Source: Flavobacterium sp.
GTDB taxonomy: Bacteria > Bacteroidota > Bacteroidia > Flavobacteriales > Flavobacteriaceae
Direction: 5' to 3'
Length of the DNA: 64,000 nucleotides
NCBI GenBank assembly: GCA_016787805.1
Contig: JAEUTY010000010.1
Location: 1-64,000 of the forward strand
Position numbers and translations under genes: made by a program. This document shows, piece by piece, positions 51,991 to 60,840 of this stretch. Numbering within the stretch: the first letter of the stretch is position 1; the number at the start of each line of letters is the position of its first letter. Below the pieces are notes generated by a model, which saw nothing but the letters and a program-made list of their open reading frames with translations, ran no database searches and was not told the origin of the DNA.

Positions 51991-54435
51991 ATGAAGCAAA
52001 TTCAAAAGTTTTATCCTCATTTAGTAGCCGTCATCGGATTTATTATTGTTTCGCTATTTTACTTTTACCCTGTTCTGCAAGGCAAAAAAATCTTGCAATC
52101 GGATATTGTTCAATACACAGCAATGGCCAAAGAGCAAAACGATTTTAGAGCCAAAGAAAACGCTGAACCTTATTGGACCAATTCGGCTTTTGGTGGAATG
52201 CCAACGTATCAATTAGGCGCCAAATACCCAAATGATTTTATTGGTCATTTAGATGATGCCTTACGTTTTTTACCTCGCCCAGCCGATTATTTGTTTTTGT
52301 ACTTTTTAGGGTTTTACATTTTGCTTTTGGTTTTAAAAATTGATCCGCTCAAAGCATTTTTTGGTGCCTTAGGCTTCGGACTTTCAACGTATTTAGTTGT
52401 TATTTTGGGTGTCGGGCATAATGCTAAAGCGCACGCTATTGCTTATATGCCTATGGTTGTGGCTGGAGTAATTATGGTTTTTAAAAAACGTTACATAGTT
52501 GGAGGCTTGCTCACCATGTTGGCAACGGCTTTAGAAATCAATGCCAATCATTTCCAAATGACGTATTATTTGTTGTTTTTGTTGCTTTTTATAGGAATAT
52601 ATTATGCTTATAAATTGATTAAAGAAAAAGATTTCAAAGCAATAATTCGCATCAAATTGGTTTTTCTAGCAGTGGTAATCATTGCCGTTGGAGTAAATGC
52701 TACTAGTTTATTAGCCACCAAAGAATACGCCGATTTTAGTACGCGAAGCAAAAGTGAATTGACTTTTAGCCCGAGTGGAAGTAAAAAAACAGATACTAGT
52801 GCTTTAGATAGAGAATACATTACAGAATACAGCTACGGAATTGCAGAAAGTTTTAATTTAATTGCACCGCGTTTGTTTGGTGGTGGCAATAGCGAGTCGC
52901 TCAACGAAGATTCAAGTGTGTACAATTTTATGCTTCAATATGGAGCAACTCCCGATGAAGCTTTACAATTTACCGAAAGTTACGGAATGACTTATTGGGG
53001 ACAACAGCCTATAGTTGCTGCTCCGGCTTACATTGGAATCGTGATTTTCTTTTTGTTTGTATTGGGAATGTACCATGACAAACGCAAAATCAAATACGTT
53101 TTTCTTATTGGTGCACTCTTTTCATTGGTTTTGTCGTGGGGTAAAAATCTTCAATCGGTGACCGACTTTTTTATTGATTACGTGCCAATGTATGACAAAT
53201 TTAGAGCTGTTTCTTCCATTCAAGTAGTGCTGGAATTATGTATACCAGTTTTGGCTTTTATGGGATTACAAGCTTTTTTTACAACCGATAAAGAAAAGCA
53301 ATGGTCAAGTTTGTGGAAAGCAGCAGCAACCGTTTTCGGATTGTTAATAGTTCTATTCCTTTCGCGCGATGCCTTTGATTTCTCAGGTCAATTGGATGGT
53401 CAGTTGCTTCAAATGTTCAGCCAAGGAGAAGATAAATCATTTGGTGTGAACTTTTTGGATGCACTGAAACAAGATCGAAAAAGTTTGTATGCCGCTGATT
53501 TATTGCGGTCAGGATTTTTTGTGGCTCTTGTTTTTGCTTTGCTGTTTATGCATGTAAAAAACAAGTTACAAGCCAATACAGCAGTAGTTTTAGTCGGACT
53601 TTTAATGGTTTTTGATTTGTTCTTTGTAGACAAAAAATACGTTAACAAAGACGATTTTGCAACCGCTAGAAAAGTAGATATGCCTTATGAAATGTCGCCT
53701 TCCGATCAGCAAATTTTGCAAGATACAACGCACTACAGAGTCTTGGATATTGAAGGTTACTTAAACGCCAAAGCATCGTATTTTCATAAATCAATTGGAG
53801 GTTATTCTGCTGTTCGCCCGAAACGAATGCAAGAGCTTTTTGATTACCAAATCTCTAAAAACAATATTGAAGTTTTGAACATGCTTAACGTAAAATACAT
53901 TTTGCAAACGGATGAAAAAGGGCAGGAGTTTCCTGTCATAAATCCAGATGCGAATGGCAATGCTTGGTTTGTAAAACGAATTCAATTTGTTCATAATGCC
54001 GATGCCGAAATGAAAGCATTGAATAAATTCAACTCTAAAGAAGTCGCTATTGTAAATAAAGAATTCACACGTTTGGCGCAAACCAATACCATTCAGTTGG
54101 ATTCATTGGCTAAAATTTTGGTGGTACAATACAAACCTAATTACATTAAATACAGATCATCAAATGCAAATCCAGGTGTAGCTGTTTTTTCTGAAATGTA
54201 TTACAAAGACGGTTGGAACGCATATATTGACGGTAAAATTGCTGAATATTTCAAAGCTGATTATACTTTAAGAGCAATGAAAATACCAGCAGGAAATCAC
54301 ACGATTGAATTCAAATTTGAACCTCAAGTAGTTAAAATGGGAAGCACAATTGCTTTGATCAGTTCGCTATTGATGCTACTATTAATTGGAGGTGGAATTT
54401 ATTTTGAAAGAAAAAGAACTAAAACAGAAGCTTAA
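51991..54435 (+). CDS. YfhO-like multi-pass membrane protein (GT-C-type)
   Basis: An 814-residue protein with about 12-13 membrane helices. The first luminal loop has LQSDIVQYTAMAKEQNDF and NSAFGGMPTYQLGA, a region where GT-C glycosyltransferases carry an acidic motif. Helices follow from LFLYFLGFYILLLVL through VVIIAVGVNATSLL; a C-terminal soluble domain (VFSEMYYKDGWNAYIDGK, AMKIPAGNHTIEFKFEP) and a last helix end the protein. YfhO in Bacillus acts in lipoteichoic acid glycosylation; in flavobacteria the substrate is unknown. Confidence 0.85.
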   Translation: MKQIQKFYPHLVAVIGFIIVSLFYFYPVLQGKKILQSDIVQYTAMAKEQNDFRAKENAEPYWTNSAFGGMPTYQLGAKYPNDFIGHLDDALRFLPRPADYLFLYFLGFYILLLVLKIDPLKAFFGALGFGLSTYLVVILGVGHNAKAHAIAYMPMVVAGVIMVFKKRYIVGGLLTMLATALEINANHFQMTYYLLFLLLFIGIYYAYKLIKEKDFKAIIRIKLVFLAVVIIAVGVNATSLLATKEYADFSTRSKSELTFSPSGSKKTDTSALDREYITEYSYGIAESFNLIAPRLFGGGNSESLNEDSSVYNFMLQYGATPDEALQFTESYGMTYWGQQPIVAAPAYIGIVIFFLFVLGMYHDKRKIKYVFLIGALFSLVLSWGKNLQSVTDFFIDYVPMYDKFRAVSSIQVVLELCIPVLAFMGLQAFFTTDKEKQWSSLWKAAATVFGLLIVLFLSRDAFDFSGQLDGQLLQMFSQGEDKSFGVNFLDALKQDRKSLYAADLLRSGFFVALVFALLFMHVKNKLQANTAVVLVGLLMVFDLFFVDKKYVNKDDFATARKVDMPYEMSPSDQQILQDTTHYRVLDIEGYLNAKASYFHKSIGGYSAVRPKRMQELFDYQISKNNIEVLNMLNVKYILQTDEKGQEFPVINPDANGNAWFVKRIQFVHNADAEMKALNKFNSKEVAIVNKEFTRLAQTNTIQLDSLAKILVVQYKPNYIKYRSSNANPGVAVFSEMYYKDGWNAYIDGKIAEYFKADYTLRAMKIPAGNHTIEFKFEPQVVKMGSTIALISSLLMLLLIGGGIYFERKRTKTEA

Positions 54436-54468
54436 ATTTTGTAAATTTGATTGTTATTTTTAGTCCAT

Positions 54469-54627
54469 ATGAAGTCAAAAAAGTTAAATAATGCTCATCC
54501 TTCTAGAATGGAAGCACGATATATAGATGAAATTAGAAAAATGTCGCCACAGCAACGTTTTGAAAAATTGATGGCTATTATCGAAATTTCGTATCTTTTA
54601 AAGACAGCAAAAAAAAATAGCAAATAA
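54469..54627 (+). CDS. Small ORF (52 aa), possible partner of nucleotidyltransferase
   Basis: A 52-residue basic protein starting MKSKKLNNAHPSRMEARYIDE and containing MSPQQRFEKLMAIIEISYLLK, a helical segment with regular hydrophobic spacing. It was found by reading the gap between YfhO and the nucleotidyltransferase. It lies 33 nt after the YfhO-like stop and ends 5 nt before the nucleotidyltransferase ATG on the same strand. That arrangement and the good codon structure make it likely real. Its role is unknown; pairing with the neighbour, as in two-gene toxin-antitoxin modules, is a guess. Confidence 0.6.
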   Translation: MKSKKLNNAHPSRMEARYIDEIRKMSPQQRFEKLMAIIEISYLLKTAKKNSK

Positions 54628-54632
54628 TTTAA

Positions 54633-55094
54633 ATGAACAGTCAAATAATTGAAATTTGGAAGTACTTTTCCTTGAATAAAGTGAACTATTTGACTATTGG
54701 AGGATTTGCTGTCAATATATATGGTTATGGCCGAAATACGGGTGATATAGATATATTTATTGAGGATTCTATTGAAAATAGAGAAAATTTAAGAGTAGCT
54801 TTGAAACAATCGGGGATAGGTGATTTTGAAAATATAAGCACCATTCAATTTGTACCGGGCTGGACAGATATTTCGTTAAATTTTAATTTGCGATTGGATA
54901 TAATGACTTCGGTTAAAGGCTTGGAAAATACTACTTTTAAAGAACTTTTAGCAAAAGCATACATCGTTGAAATTAGTGGCACTCCAGTTTATTTTTTGGA
55001 TTATGACAATTTAATTAAAGCCAAAAAAGCAGCCAACAGACCTAAAGACTTATTGGATATTGAAGAGTTAGAAAAAATCAATAAAAAAATCTGA
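54633..55094 (+). CDS. MNT-type nucleotidyltransferase fold protein
   Basis: A 153-residue protein with the minimal nucleotidyltransferase motif: GG at 23-24 (TIGGFAVNIYGYGR), DID at 38-40 (TGDIDIF) and a third Asp in LRLDIMTSV. These are the metal-binding positions of MNT/DUF6036/AbiEii-like proteins, which occur in toxin-antitoxin and abortive infection modules, although many act alone. The lysine-rich RPKDLLDIEELEKIN end is typical of the group. It follows a 52-residue ORF by 5 nt. Confidence 0.8.
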   Translation: MNSQIIEIWKYFSLNKVNYLTIGGFAVNIYGYGRNTGDIDIFIEDSIENRENLRVALKQSGIGDFENISTIQFVPGWTDISLNFNLRLDIMTSVKGLENTTFKELLAKAYIVEISGTPVYFLDYDNLIKAKKAANRPKDLLDIEELEKINKKI

Positions 55095-55103
55095 TTCATA
55101 AAT

Positions 55104-56399
55104 TTGAAAACTGAGCAAAAAAAGTTGCTAATCATAACTTACTATTGGCCTCCTGCTGGCGGACCAGGAGTACAACGTTGGTTGAAGTTTGTCAAGTATC
55201 TGCCCGATTTTAGTATTCAGCCAATAGTATATATTCCTGAAAACCCAACTTATCCGATACTTGATGAAGGTTTGCAAAAAGACGTTTCTGAAAAAGCAAT
55301 CATATTAAAAAACAACATTTTCGAGCCGTACCAATTAGCCTCTTTTTTTTCAAAAAATTCGACACAAAAAATCAGTTCCGGAATTATTCCTGCAGCCAAA
55401 AAACAAACGCTTTTGCAACGTTTTTTACTTTGGATTCGTGGTAATTTGTTCATTCCTGATGCCCGTGTATTTTGGGTTAAACCTTCTGTAAAATTTCTCA
55501 AGAAATACATTAAAGAAAATCAAATAGAAACTATAGTAACTTCAGGTCCGCCACACAGTTTGCATTTGATTGGTTTGCAATTGAAAAAGGAACTCAAGGT
55601 AACTTGGTTAGCTGATTTTCGTGATCCGTGGACTACTATTGGTTACCACAAAGCCCTAAAATTATCGTTGTATGCGGCCAAAAAGCACAAGCAATTAGAG
55701 CATGAAGTGTTGAATTCGGCTGACAAAATTATAGTTACAAGCAAAACAACAAAAGAAGAATTTCAAGCGATAACAAAACGCCCAATTGAAGTGATTACGA
55801 ATGGTTACGATGTGGAAAATGTTACTAAACAAACTCTTGATGAAAAGTTTACTTTAGCGCATATTGGTTCGTTTTTATCGAATAGAAATCCGAAGTTATT
55901 ATGGGAAGTTTTGAGCGAATTGATCCATGAAAACTCTGATTTTGCTCTCCATTTTCAACTGAAATTGATTGGAAAAGTAAGTCAGGAAATCGTAGACTCG
56001 ATTGCACATTACAATTTAAATGAATATGTCAATAATTTGGGTTATGTTTCGCATCAAGAAGCATTGGAACACCAACGCAAATCACAAGTATTGTTGCTAA
56101 TTGAGATTGATTCGCCCGAAACCAAAAGCATCATTCCTGGAAAAGTTTTTGAATATTTAGTTTCCGAGCGACCGATTATAGCTATTGGACCAAAAGATTC
56201 TGATTTTGCCGAAATTATCACATCAACTAATACAGGCGTTTTCTTTACCTATGAAGAAAAAGAAAAATTGAAGAAAACTATATCAAGTTATTTTGAATTG
56301 TATTTAGCCAATAAATTAGCTGTTTTTCCTGTAGGTTTGCAACAATATTCTAGAAAAAAGCTAACAGAGCAATTAGTGACGTTATTAAAAAATGAATAA
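55104..56399 (+). CDS. Glycosyltransferase (GT-B fold), TTG start
   Basis: A 431-residue GT-B glycosyltransferase. The N-terminal half has LLIITYYWPPAGGPGVQRWLKFVKYL, which opens many Bacteroidota GTs, and TSGPPHSLHLIGLQLKK; the C-terminal nucleotide-sugar half has TNGYDVENV, LAHIGSFLSNRNPKLLWEV and the acidic PGKVFEYLVSERPIIAIGP. No ATG is well placed; the frame begins with TTG at 55104, nine bases after the nucleotidyltransferase stop. The sugar and acceptor are unknown. Its 3' end overlaps the next gene by 8 nt. Confidence 0.88.
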   Translation: MKTEQKKLLIITYYWPPAGGPGVQRWLKFVKYLPDFSIQPIVYIPENPTYPILDEGLQKDVSEKAIILKNNIFEPYQLASFFSKNSTQKISSGIIPAAKKQTLLQRFLLWIRGNLFIPDARVFWVKPSVKFLKKYIKENQIETIVTSGPPHSLHLIGLQLKKELKVTWLADFRDPWTTIGYHKALKLSLYAAKKHKQLEHEVLNSADKIIVTSKTTKEEFQAITKRPIEVITNGYDVENVTKQTLDEKFTLAHIGSFLSNRNPKLLWEVLSELIHENSDFALHFQLKLIGKVSQEIVDSIAHYNLNEYVNNLGYVSHQEALEHQRKSQVLLLIEIDSPETKSIIPGKVFEYLVSERPIIAIGPKDSDFAEIITSTNTGVFFTYEEKEKLKKTISSYFELYLANKLAVFPVGLQQYSRKKLTEQLVTLLKNE

Positions 56400-56994
56400 A
56401 TTTATATTTTTAGTAGTCTTTTTTTTAATTGATTTTGCTTTTGCGCAAGATGCAGACGCGGTTTTGTATTTTCAAGATGGAACCAAGTTGGACGGATTTG
56501 GCGGATTAAAAGGAAATACTATTTTGTTTCGTTTATCGCAAAATGACAAGGCCGACGAATGGAAATATGAAGACGGAGTGCTAGGAATCACTTTTATTGG
56601 TTTTGATGTAAAAGTTGAATTGCAATATGTTAGAATTATGACTGGTTTGAAACCAGAGTTGTTAGAGCTAGTGACCAGAGGAAATGTTAATTTATACCGT
56701 AGAGCTTCTTTATTGCCTCAAAACAACATTGAAATGCATAATGGCAACATTCAAATAAGTAATAATAAAAATGAGTTTTTTACTAATCCATTTTTTGCTG
56801 ATAAAGAAAGCTATTTTGTAAAGCGCGATTTTGAGGATTTACCAACCGAAATTAAACCCGTTTTTTTCAAAAAAATTCTAAAAAAATATTTCAGCGATTG
56901 TGCCATTTTAGTGGAAAAAATTAACAACAATGAATTTAATATGGAAACGTTGGATAAACTCGTCGAATACTATGATGATATTTGTTCCGACTAA
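56392..56994 (+). CDS. Exported protein of unknown function in polysaccharide cluster
   Basis: A 200-residue protein with signal FIFLVVFFLIDFAFAQ. The start of the mature part, VLYFQDGTKLDGFGGLKGNTILFRL, resembles a small beta domain, and the C-terminal part (EIKPVFFKKILKKYFSDC, MDTLDKLVEYYDD-like) is helical. No family is recognised. It overlaps the glycosyltransferase gene by 8 nt, so they are translated together. Confidence 0.75.
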   Translation: MNKFIFLVVFFLIDFAFAQDADAVLYFQDGTKLDGFGGLKGNTILFRLSQNDKADEWKYEDGVLGITFIGFDVKVELQYVRIMTGLKPELLELVTRGNVNLYRRASLLPQNNIEMHNGNIQISNNKNEFFTNPFFADKESYFVKRDFEDLPTEIKPVFFKKILKKYFSDCAILVEKINNNEFNMETLDKLVEYYDDICSD

Positions 56995-56996
56995 AA

Positions 56997-57020
56997 TTCT
57001 AACTTCTAACTTCTAACTTC
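56997..57020 (+). repeat. 7-nt tandem array (TTCTAAC)3
   Basis: Three exact TTCTAAC units plus TTC directly between the exported protein stop and the flippase ATG (57024). Confidence 0.8.
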
Positions 57021-57023
57021 AAA

Positions 57024-58490
57024 ATGGGCATCGTAATCAACCAATCCATCAAAAATACCATCATTACTTATATTGGTTTTGTGATTGGTGCGGCCAATAC
57101 GTTGTTTATGTATCCGCATTTTTTGGGCGAAACGTATTACGGACTCACAGGTTATATTTTGTCTTCAGCCAATGTCATTATGCCTTTGATGGCGTTTGGA
57201 GTGCACAATACGTTGGTCAAATTTTTCACTCAATATCCAACTGAAAAAGAGAAAGGGCAATTTTTGTCGTTTGTACTTTTGTTACCGTTTTTGTTTCTGA
57301 TTCCGATGTTGCTTTTGGGAACATTAGCCTATGAATATATTGCTGGTTTTTTATCTAGAGAAAACCCAATTATACACGATTTTGTGTGGCAAATTCCAGT
57401 CATTGGATTGTGTATGGGTTATTTTGAAATTTTTTACGCTTGGGTAAAAGTCCATATGCAATCAGTGTTTGGAAGTTTTGTCAAAGAAGTTGTTTTACGT
57501 GTTTTTATCACCATTTTTCTTTTTGCGGTGTATTTTGGTTGGATGTCGCCATTGGCTTTCATCAACACATTAATGGGCATTTATTTGGCAACAACTTTGG
57601 TGATGTTTTTTTATGCGATGAAAGTTAAAAAAGTGTCGTTTTCGTTTCAATTTCCGAGTAATACTAAGCCAATTTTGACCTATTCGATTTTTATTATTCT
57701 TTCGGGAAGCATCGCCAATATGTTGCTGGATATTGATAAAAATATGATTGGTCAATACATCAAAATTGAGAATATTGCGTATTATTCGGTGGCGATTTTT
57801 ATTGCCACAGTGATTTCAGTTCCGAGTAGAGCGATGCACCAAATTACCTACCCAATTACCGCCAAATTGATGACCGAAGGCAAACACGACGAGTTGAATG
57901 AGTTGTACAAAAAAACATCGATCACATTGCAAATTGTAGGCGGATTGGTTTTTTTAGGCATTTTGCTCAACATCAATCAATTGTATTTGTTGTTGCCTGA
58001 GAATTATAGAGGTGGCGTTTTTGTGGTTTTTACCATTGGTTTTTCGAAGTATTTTGATTTGATATTGGGCAATAATAATGCGATTATTTTTAATTCGAAA
58101 TACTACAGAATGGTGTTGTTTTTGGGATTGTTGTTGGCTTTTTTGGCGGTGACGTTGAACATGATTTTTATTCCGAAATATGGCATCAATGGTGCGGCAA
58201 TAGCCACGTTGATTTCGATTACGTTTTACAGTATTGCTAAATTATTGTTTGTGGTGATGAAGATGAAATTATTTCCGTTTACAATGAAAACGATTACTTC
58301 TTTAGTGGTTTTTGCGGTGTTCTTTTTCGCGTTTTATTATTGGGATTTTCCGTTTGATCCAATCACTAATATTGTTTTAAAATCGACACTTATTACGGTT
58401 TTGTATGTTGTAGTGAATTATAAGCTTCATATTTCTGAAGATTTTAATACTGTAGTTGACACTGTACTTCAAAAGTTACGGAAACGCTAG
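57024..58490 (+). CDS. Polysaccharide/oligosaccharide flippase (Wzx/MATE-like)
   Basis: A 488-residue protein with about 12-14 membrane helices (for example IITYIGFVIGAANTLFMYPHFLG, FLLLPFLFLIPMLLLGTLAYEY, FIILSGSIANMLLDIDKNMIGQYI, LGLLLAFLAVTLNMIFIPKYGINGAAIATLI). The PKYGINGAAIAT motif is typical of polysaccharide transporters of the MOP superfamily. It would move lipid-linked sugars across the inner membrane and fits the nearby glycosyltransferase and YfhO-like gene. Its stop codon TAG is also the TAG of structured element F. Confidence 0.9.
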   Translation: MGIVINQSIKNTIITYIGFVIGAANTLFMYPHFLGETYYGLTGYILSSANVIMPLMAFGVHNTLVKFFTQYPTEKEKGQFLSFVLLLPFLFLIPMLLLGTLAYEYIAGFLSRENPIIHDFVWQIPVIGLCMGYFEIFYAWVKVHMQSVFGSFVKEVVLRVFITIFLFAVYFGWMSPLAFINTLMGIYLATTLVMFFYAMKVKKVSFSFQFPSNTKPILTYSIFIILSGSIANMLLDIDKNMIGQYIKIENIAYYSVAIFIATVISVPSRAMHQITYPITAKLMTEGKHDELNELYKKTSITLQIVGGLVFLGILLNINQLYLLLPENYRGGVFVVFTIGFSKYFDLILGNNNAIIFNSKYYRMVLFLGLLLAFLAVTLNMIFIPKYGINGAAIATLISITFYSIAKLLFVVMKMKLFPFTMKTITSLVVFAVFFFAFYYWDFPFDPITNIVLKSTLITVLYVVVNYKLHISEDFNTVVDTVLQKLRKR

Positions 58491-58628
58491 CCCAGATCGC
58501 AGAGGAAAGCCCGGAAGGCTAGAATGTAGTTTTTTGTAGGCTGATGGCAGCGACCAACGGAAGCTGACAGCAGACGTACAAAAACACATTGTAGACTGAG
58601 GACTTGCAACGTAGAGCTGGATGAGCTA
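58487..58628 (+). ncRNA. Structured intergenic element, copy F (long form)
   Basis: Starts at TAGCCCAGATCGCAG (its TAG is the flippase stop), contains the 17-nt core AGCGACCAACGGAAGCT (58549-58565) shared exactly with copy C1, and ends GAGCTGGATGAGCTAC. The closing stem is CCAG (58492-58495) with CTGG (58617-58620). It would be part of the flippase mRNA 3' end. Confidence 0.65.
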
Positions 58629-58707
58629 CCAAAGAAAAAATCCTGCGTCCTCTTCCCAGATTCTGCAGGATTCATCAAACAAACAAACCTAACTAACCAA
58701 TCAATCT

Positions 58708-59319
58708 TTATTCTTTTTTGTCTTCTATTTTAGCACGCGTTCCGTCGGCTTTGTAATAGTAGTAATCATCGCTGTTGTAAGTGTACGTGTTATTCACGTT
58801 GTTGTGATAAGCGGTTCCATAGTAAGTTGTAGTGGTAAAACCATTATTTCGGTGTCCTTTTACGCTTCCTACTAAGTCTACGATAGCACCTCTTCGGTCG
58901 TAGATGATGTGTAAACCACCTACTTGGCATAGCGCAAAACGGTTGTAACGCATGTATACTGAACCAATTCGGGTAACTCTATCGTTGTAATCGTAGTTGA
59001 TAAACGTGTTTCCCACTCTACGAACGCGCCCAAAACTATCGTGCTCAATTAATACACCGTAATTTATTGGACCTCTTGCTACTGTGCCTCTATTTTGAAC
59101 ATCAGCTCCTTTTTTTCCAGCTCCTCTAAAATAAAACTCACCGTGACTATCGTTTGGACGAGTGTTGAAATCAAAGTCGCCATTTGGAAAAACAAAGAAT
59201 TCAATTCCTCTTTCGGTGAACGAGATTGGCTCATCAAAGCTGCATCTGTCATTTCTTTGTGCATTCGCAACGTTTACTACCAGTAAAACACTTGCTACTA
59301 AAAGGGTAATTTTTTTCAT
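58708..59319 (-). CDS. Conserved exported flavobacterial protein of unknown function
   Basis: A 203-residue protein with signal (ITLLVASVLLVVNVANAQ). The mature part is beta-rich: FTERGIEFFVFPNGDFDFNTRP, YGVLIEHDSFGRVRRVGNTFINYDYNDRVTRIGSVYMRYNRFALCQVGGLHIIYD. It ends with a Tyr-rich tail (YTYNSDDYYYYKADGT). The pattern FDSFGRVRRVG...YD resembles other flavobacterial exported proteins, but no function is known. It converges with the structured element F. Confidence 0.8.
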   Translation of the reverse strand: MKKITLLVASVLLVVNVANAQRNDRCSFDEPISFTERGIEFFVFPNGDFDFNTRPNDSHGEFYFRGAGKKGADVQNRGTVARGPINYGVLIEHDSFGRVRRVGNTFINYDYNDRVTRIGSVYMRYNRFALCQVGGLHIIYDRRGAIVDLVGSVKGHRNNGFTTTTYYGTAYHNNVNNTYTYNSDDYYYYKADGTRAKIEDKKE

Positions 59320-59555
59320 AATCTTTTCGTTTTATCCGACGATTCGGAGTTGTGCTTACTCTTTCGATTTTCAGCTTTTTCGACCAGAAAAACTTTCTGA
59401 TGTTAGGTACATTCCAAGTTGTGTGCCAAAGCAGTTATAATGAGTTGTCAACGATTTGTTAATGATTATTAACTGTTTGAAAACTAGAAATATATGATGG
59501 TTTTAATGATTGGCAAGTACTCAAAAAATTAAATTTGTAGTCTGCAAAATTTTAT

Positions 59556-59563
59556 TATTTTTG
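59556..59563 (+). promoter_or_regulatory. Predicted -7 box of M28 peptidase gene
   Basis: TATTTTTG, 34 nt before the ATG. Confidence 0.45.
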
Positions 59564-59597
59564 TTGCCGAAATCCAAATCATAGAACTACTTTTGTT

Positions 59598-60791
59598 ATG
59601 AAATTCGTAAAAAATACTATTTTAATTGCAACTGCTCTCTTGTTTTCGGGAGCAAATTATGGGCAAACCTATATTCAAGCCTATCAAGATGTTGTTGATC
59701 AATGTTCGCAAACGAATATTACTACCAATTTGACGGAATTTGAAGCCCTTGGTGTAAAACGTCGAGGTACAACCGCTTTACAAAATACACTCAATTGGCT
59801 CAAAGCCGAATATTTGAGTTATGGCTACACAGCATCGCAGATGGTAGAAGATTCTTATACTTATTCAGGTTCTCCTGCTGTATGCAAAAACCTAATTGTC
59901 ACTAAAGTCGGAACTTTATATCCAAATACCTACGTAATTGTATGTGGTCATTACGATTCAATTACTGGAACTGGAACCAACGATAATGGAAGTGGAACCG
60001 TAGCCGTTTTGGAAGTCGCTCGTTTGTTGCGCACAATTCCAACAGAGTATTCTATTAAATTCATCAATTTTAGTGGTGAAGAAGACGGTTTGCGTGGCAG
60101 TCAACATTTTGTGAATACGGTGGTAAATGGAACGACACCCAAAATGGATATTCGCGTGGTTTTTAATATGGATGAAATTGGCGGCGATGCTTCGATGATA
60201 AATGACACCGTAACTTGTGAAAGAGATACTGGAAGTCCAACTTCAAACAATGCAGCTTCTAATGTGCGTACACAAGAATTAATTACTTGTACCGAATTGT
60301 ATACTGATTTGAACACGTTTTTATCGTATGCGTATGCTTCAGATTACATGAGTTTTGAAGATAACAACGAGGTAATTACAGGTTTTTTTGAAACCAATGA
60401 AACGCCTCATCGTCATACTGCAACAGATCTATTAGTCAATATGGATCCAGTATACAACTACAAAATCGCCAAAGCGGCGATTGCGGCCACAATGCATTAT
60501 GCAACTGCCAATCCAAGTGCGTTAAATACTACAATTTATGAGCAAGAAGCGCAAGTGAGTTTCTTCCCTAATCCTACTAAAGACATTTTATACATTAATA
60601 AAGGTACGATTGCGGATGCTAATTATACTATTTCAATAGTTGATATCCAAGGGAAAACCGTTTTAAATCAATCGTTTGAAAATACAAGTTTGGTGGAGCA
60701 AATCAATGTAAGCCAATTGCCAAAAGGTATTTATATGGCGATTTTAGAAACCAATTCGCAATCGATTACAAAGAAAATTGTGATTGAATAA
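59598..60791 (+). CDS. M28 family zinc aminopeptidase with T9SS sorting domain
   Basis: A 397-residue secreted aminopeptidase. Signal NTILIATALLFSGANYGQ; the M28 metal and catalytic residues are all visible: His118 (CGHYDS), Asp129 (TNDNGSG), Glu161-Glu162 (SGEEDG), Asp192 (NMDEIGG) and His271 or His273 (PHRHTATD). From about 320 a type-A T9SS sorting domain follows (VSFFPNPTKDILYI, GKTVLNQSF, LPKGIYMAIL, SITKKIVIE). The protein is likely exported and surface-attached or released, where it would trim peptides. Confidence 0.95.
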   Translation: MKFVKNTILIATALLFSGANYGQTYIQAYQDVVDQCSQTNITTNLTEFEALGVKRRGTTALQNTLNWLKAEYLSYGYTASQMVEDSYTYSGSPAVCKNLIVTKVGTLYPNTYVIVCGHYDSITGTGTNDNGSGTVAVLEVARLLRTIPTEYSIKFINFSGEEDGLRGSQHFVNTVVNGTTPKMDIRVVFNMDEIGGDASMINDTVTCERDTGSPTSNNAASNVRTQELITCTELYTDLNTFLSYAYASDYMSFEDNNEVITGFFETNETPHRHTATDLLVNMDPVYNYKIAKAAIAATMHYATANPSALNTTIYEQEAQVSFFPNPTKDILYINKGTIADANYTISIVDIQGKTVLNQSFENTSLVEQINVSQLPKGIYMAILETNSQSITKKIVIE

Positions 60792-60840
60792 TCTTTTAAT
60801 TACACCTGACAGTTTTCAAAACCTGTGAGGTGTAACTTTA

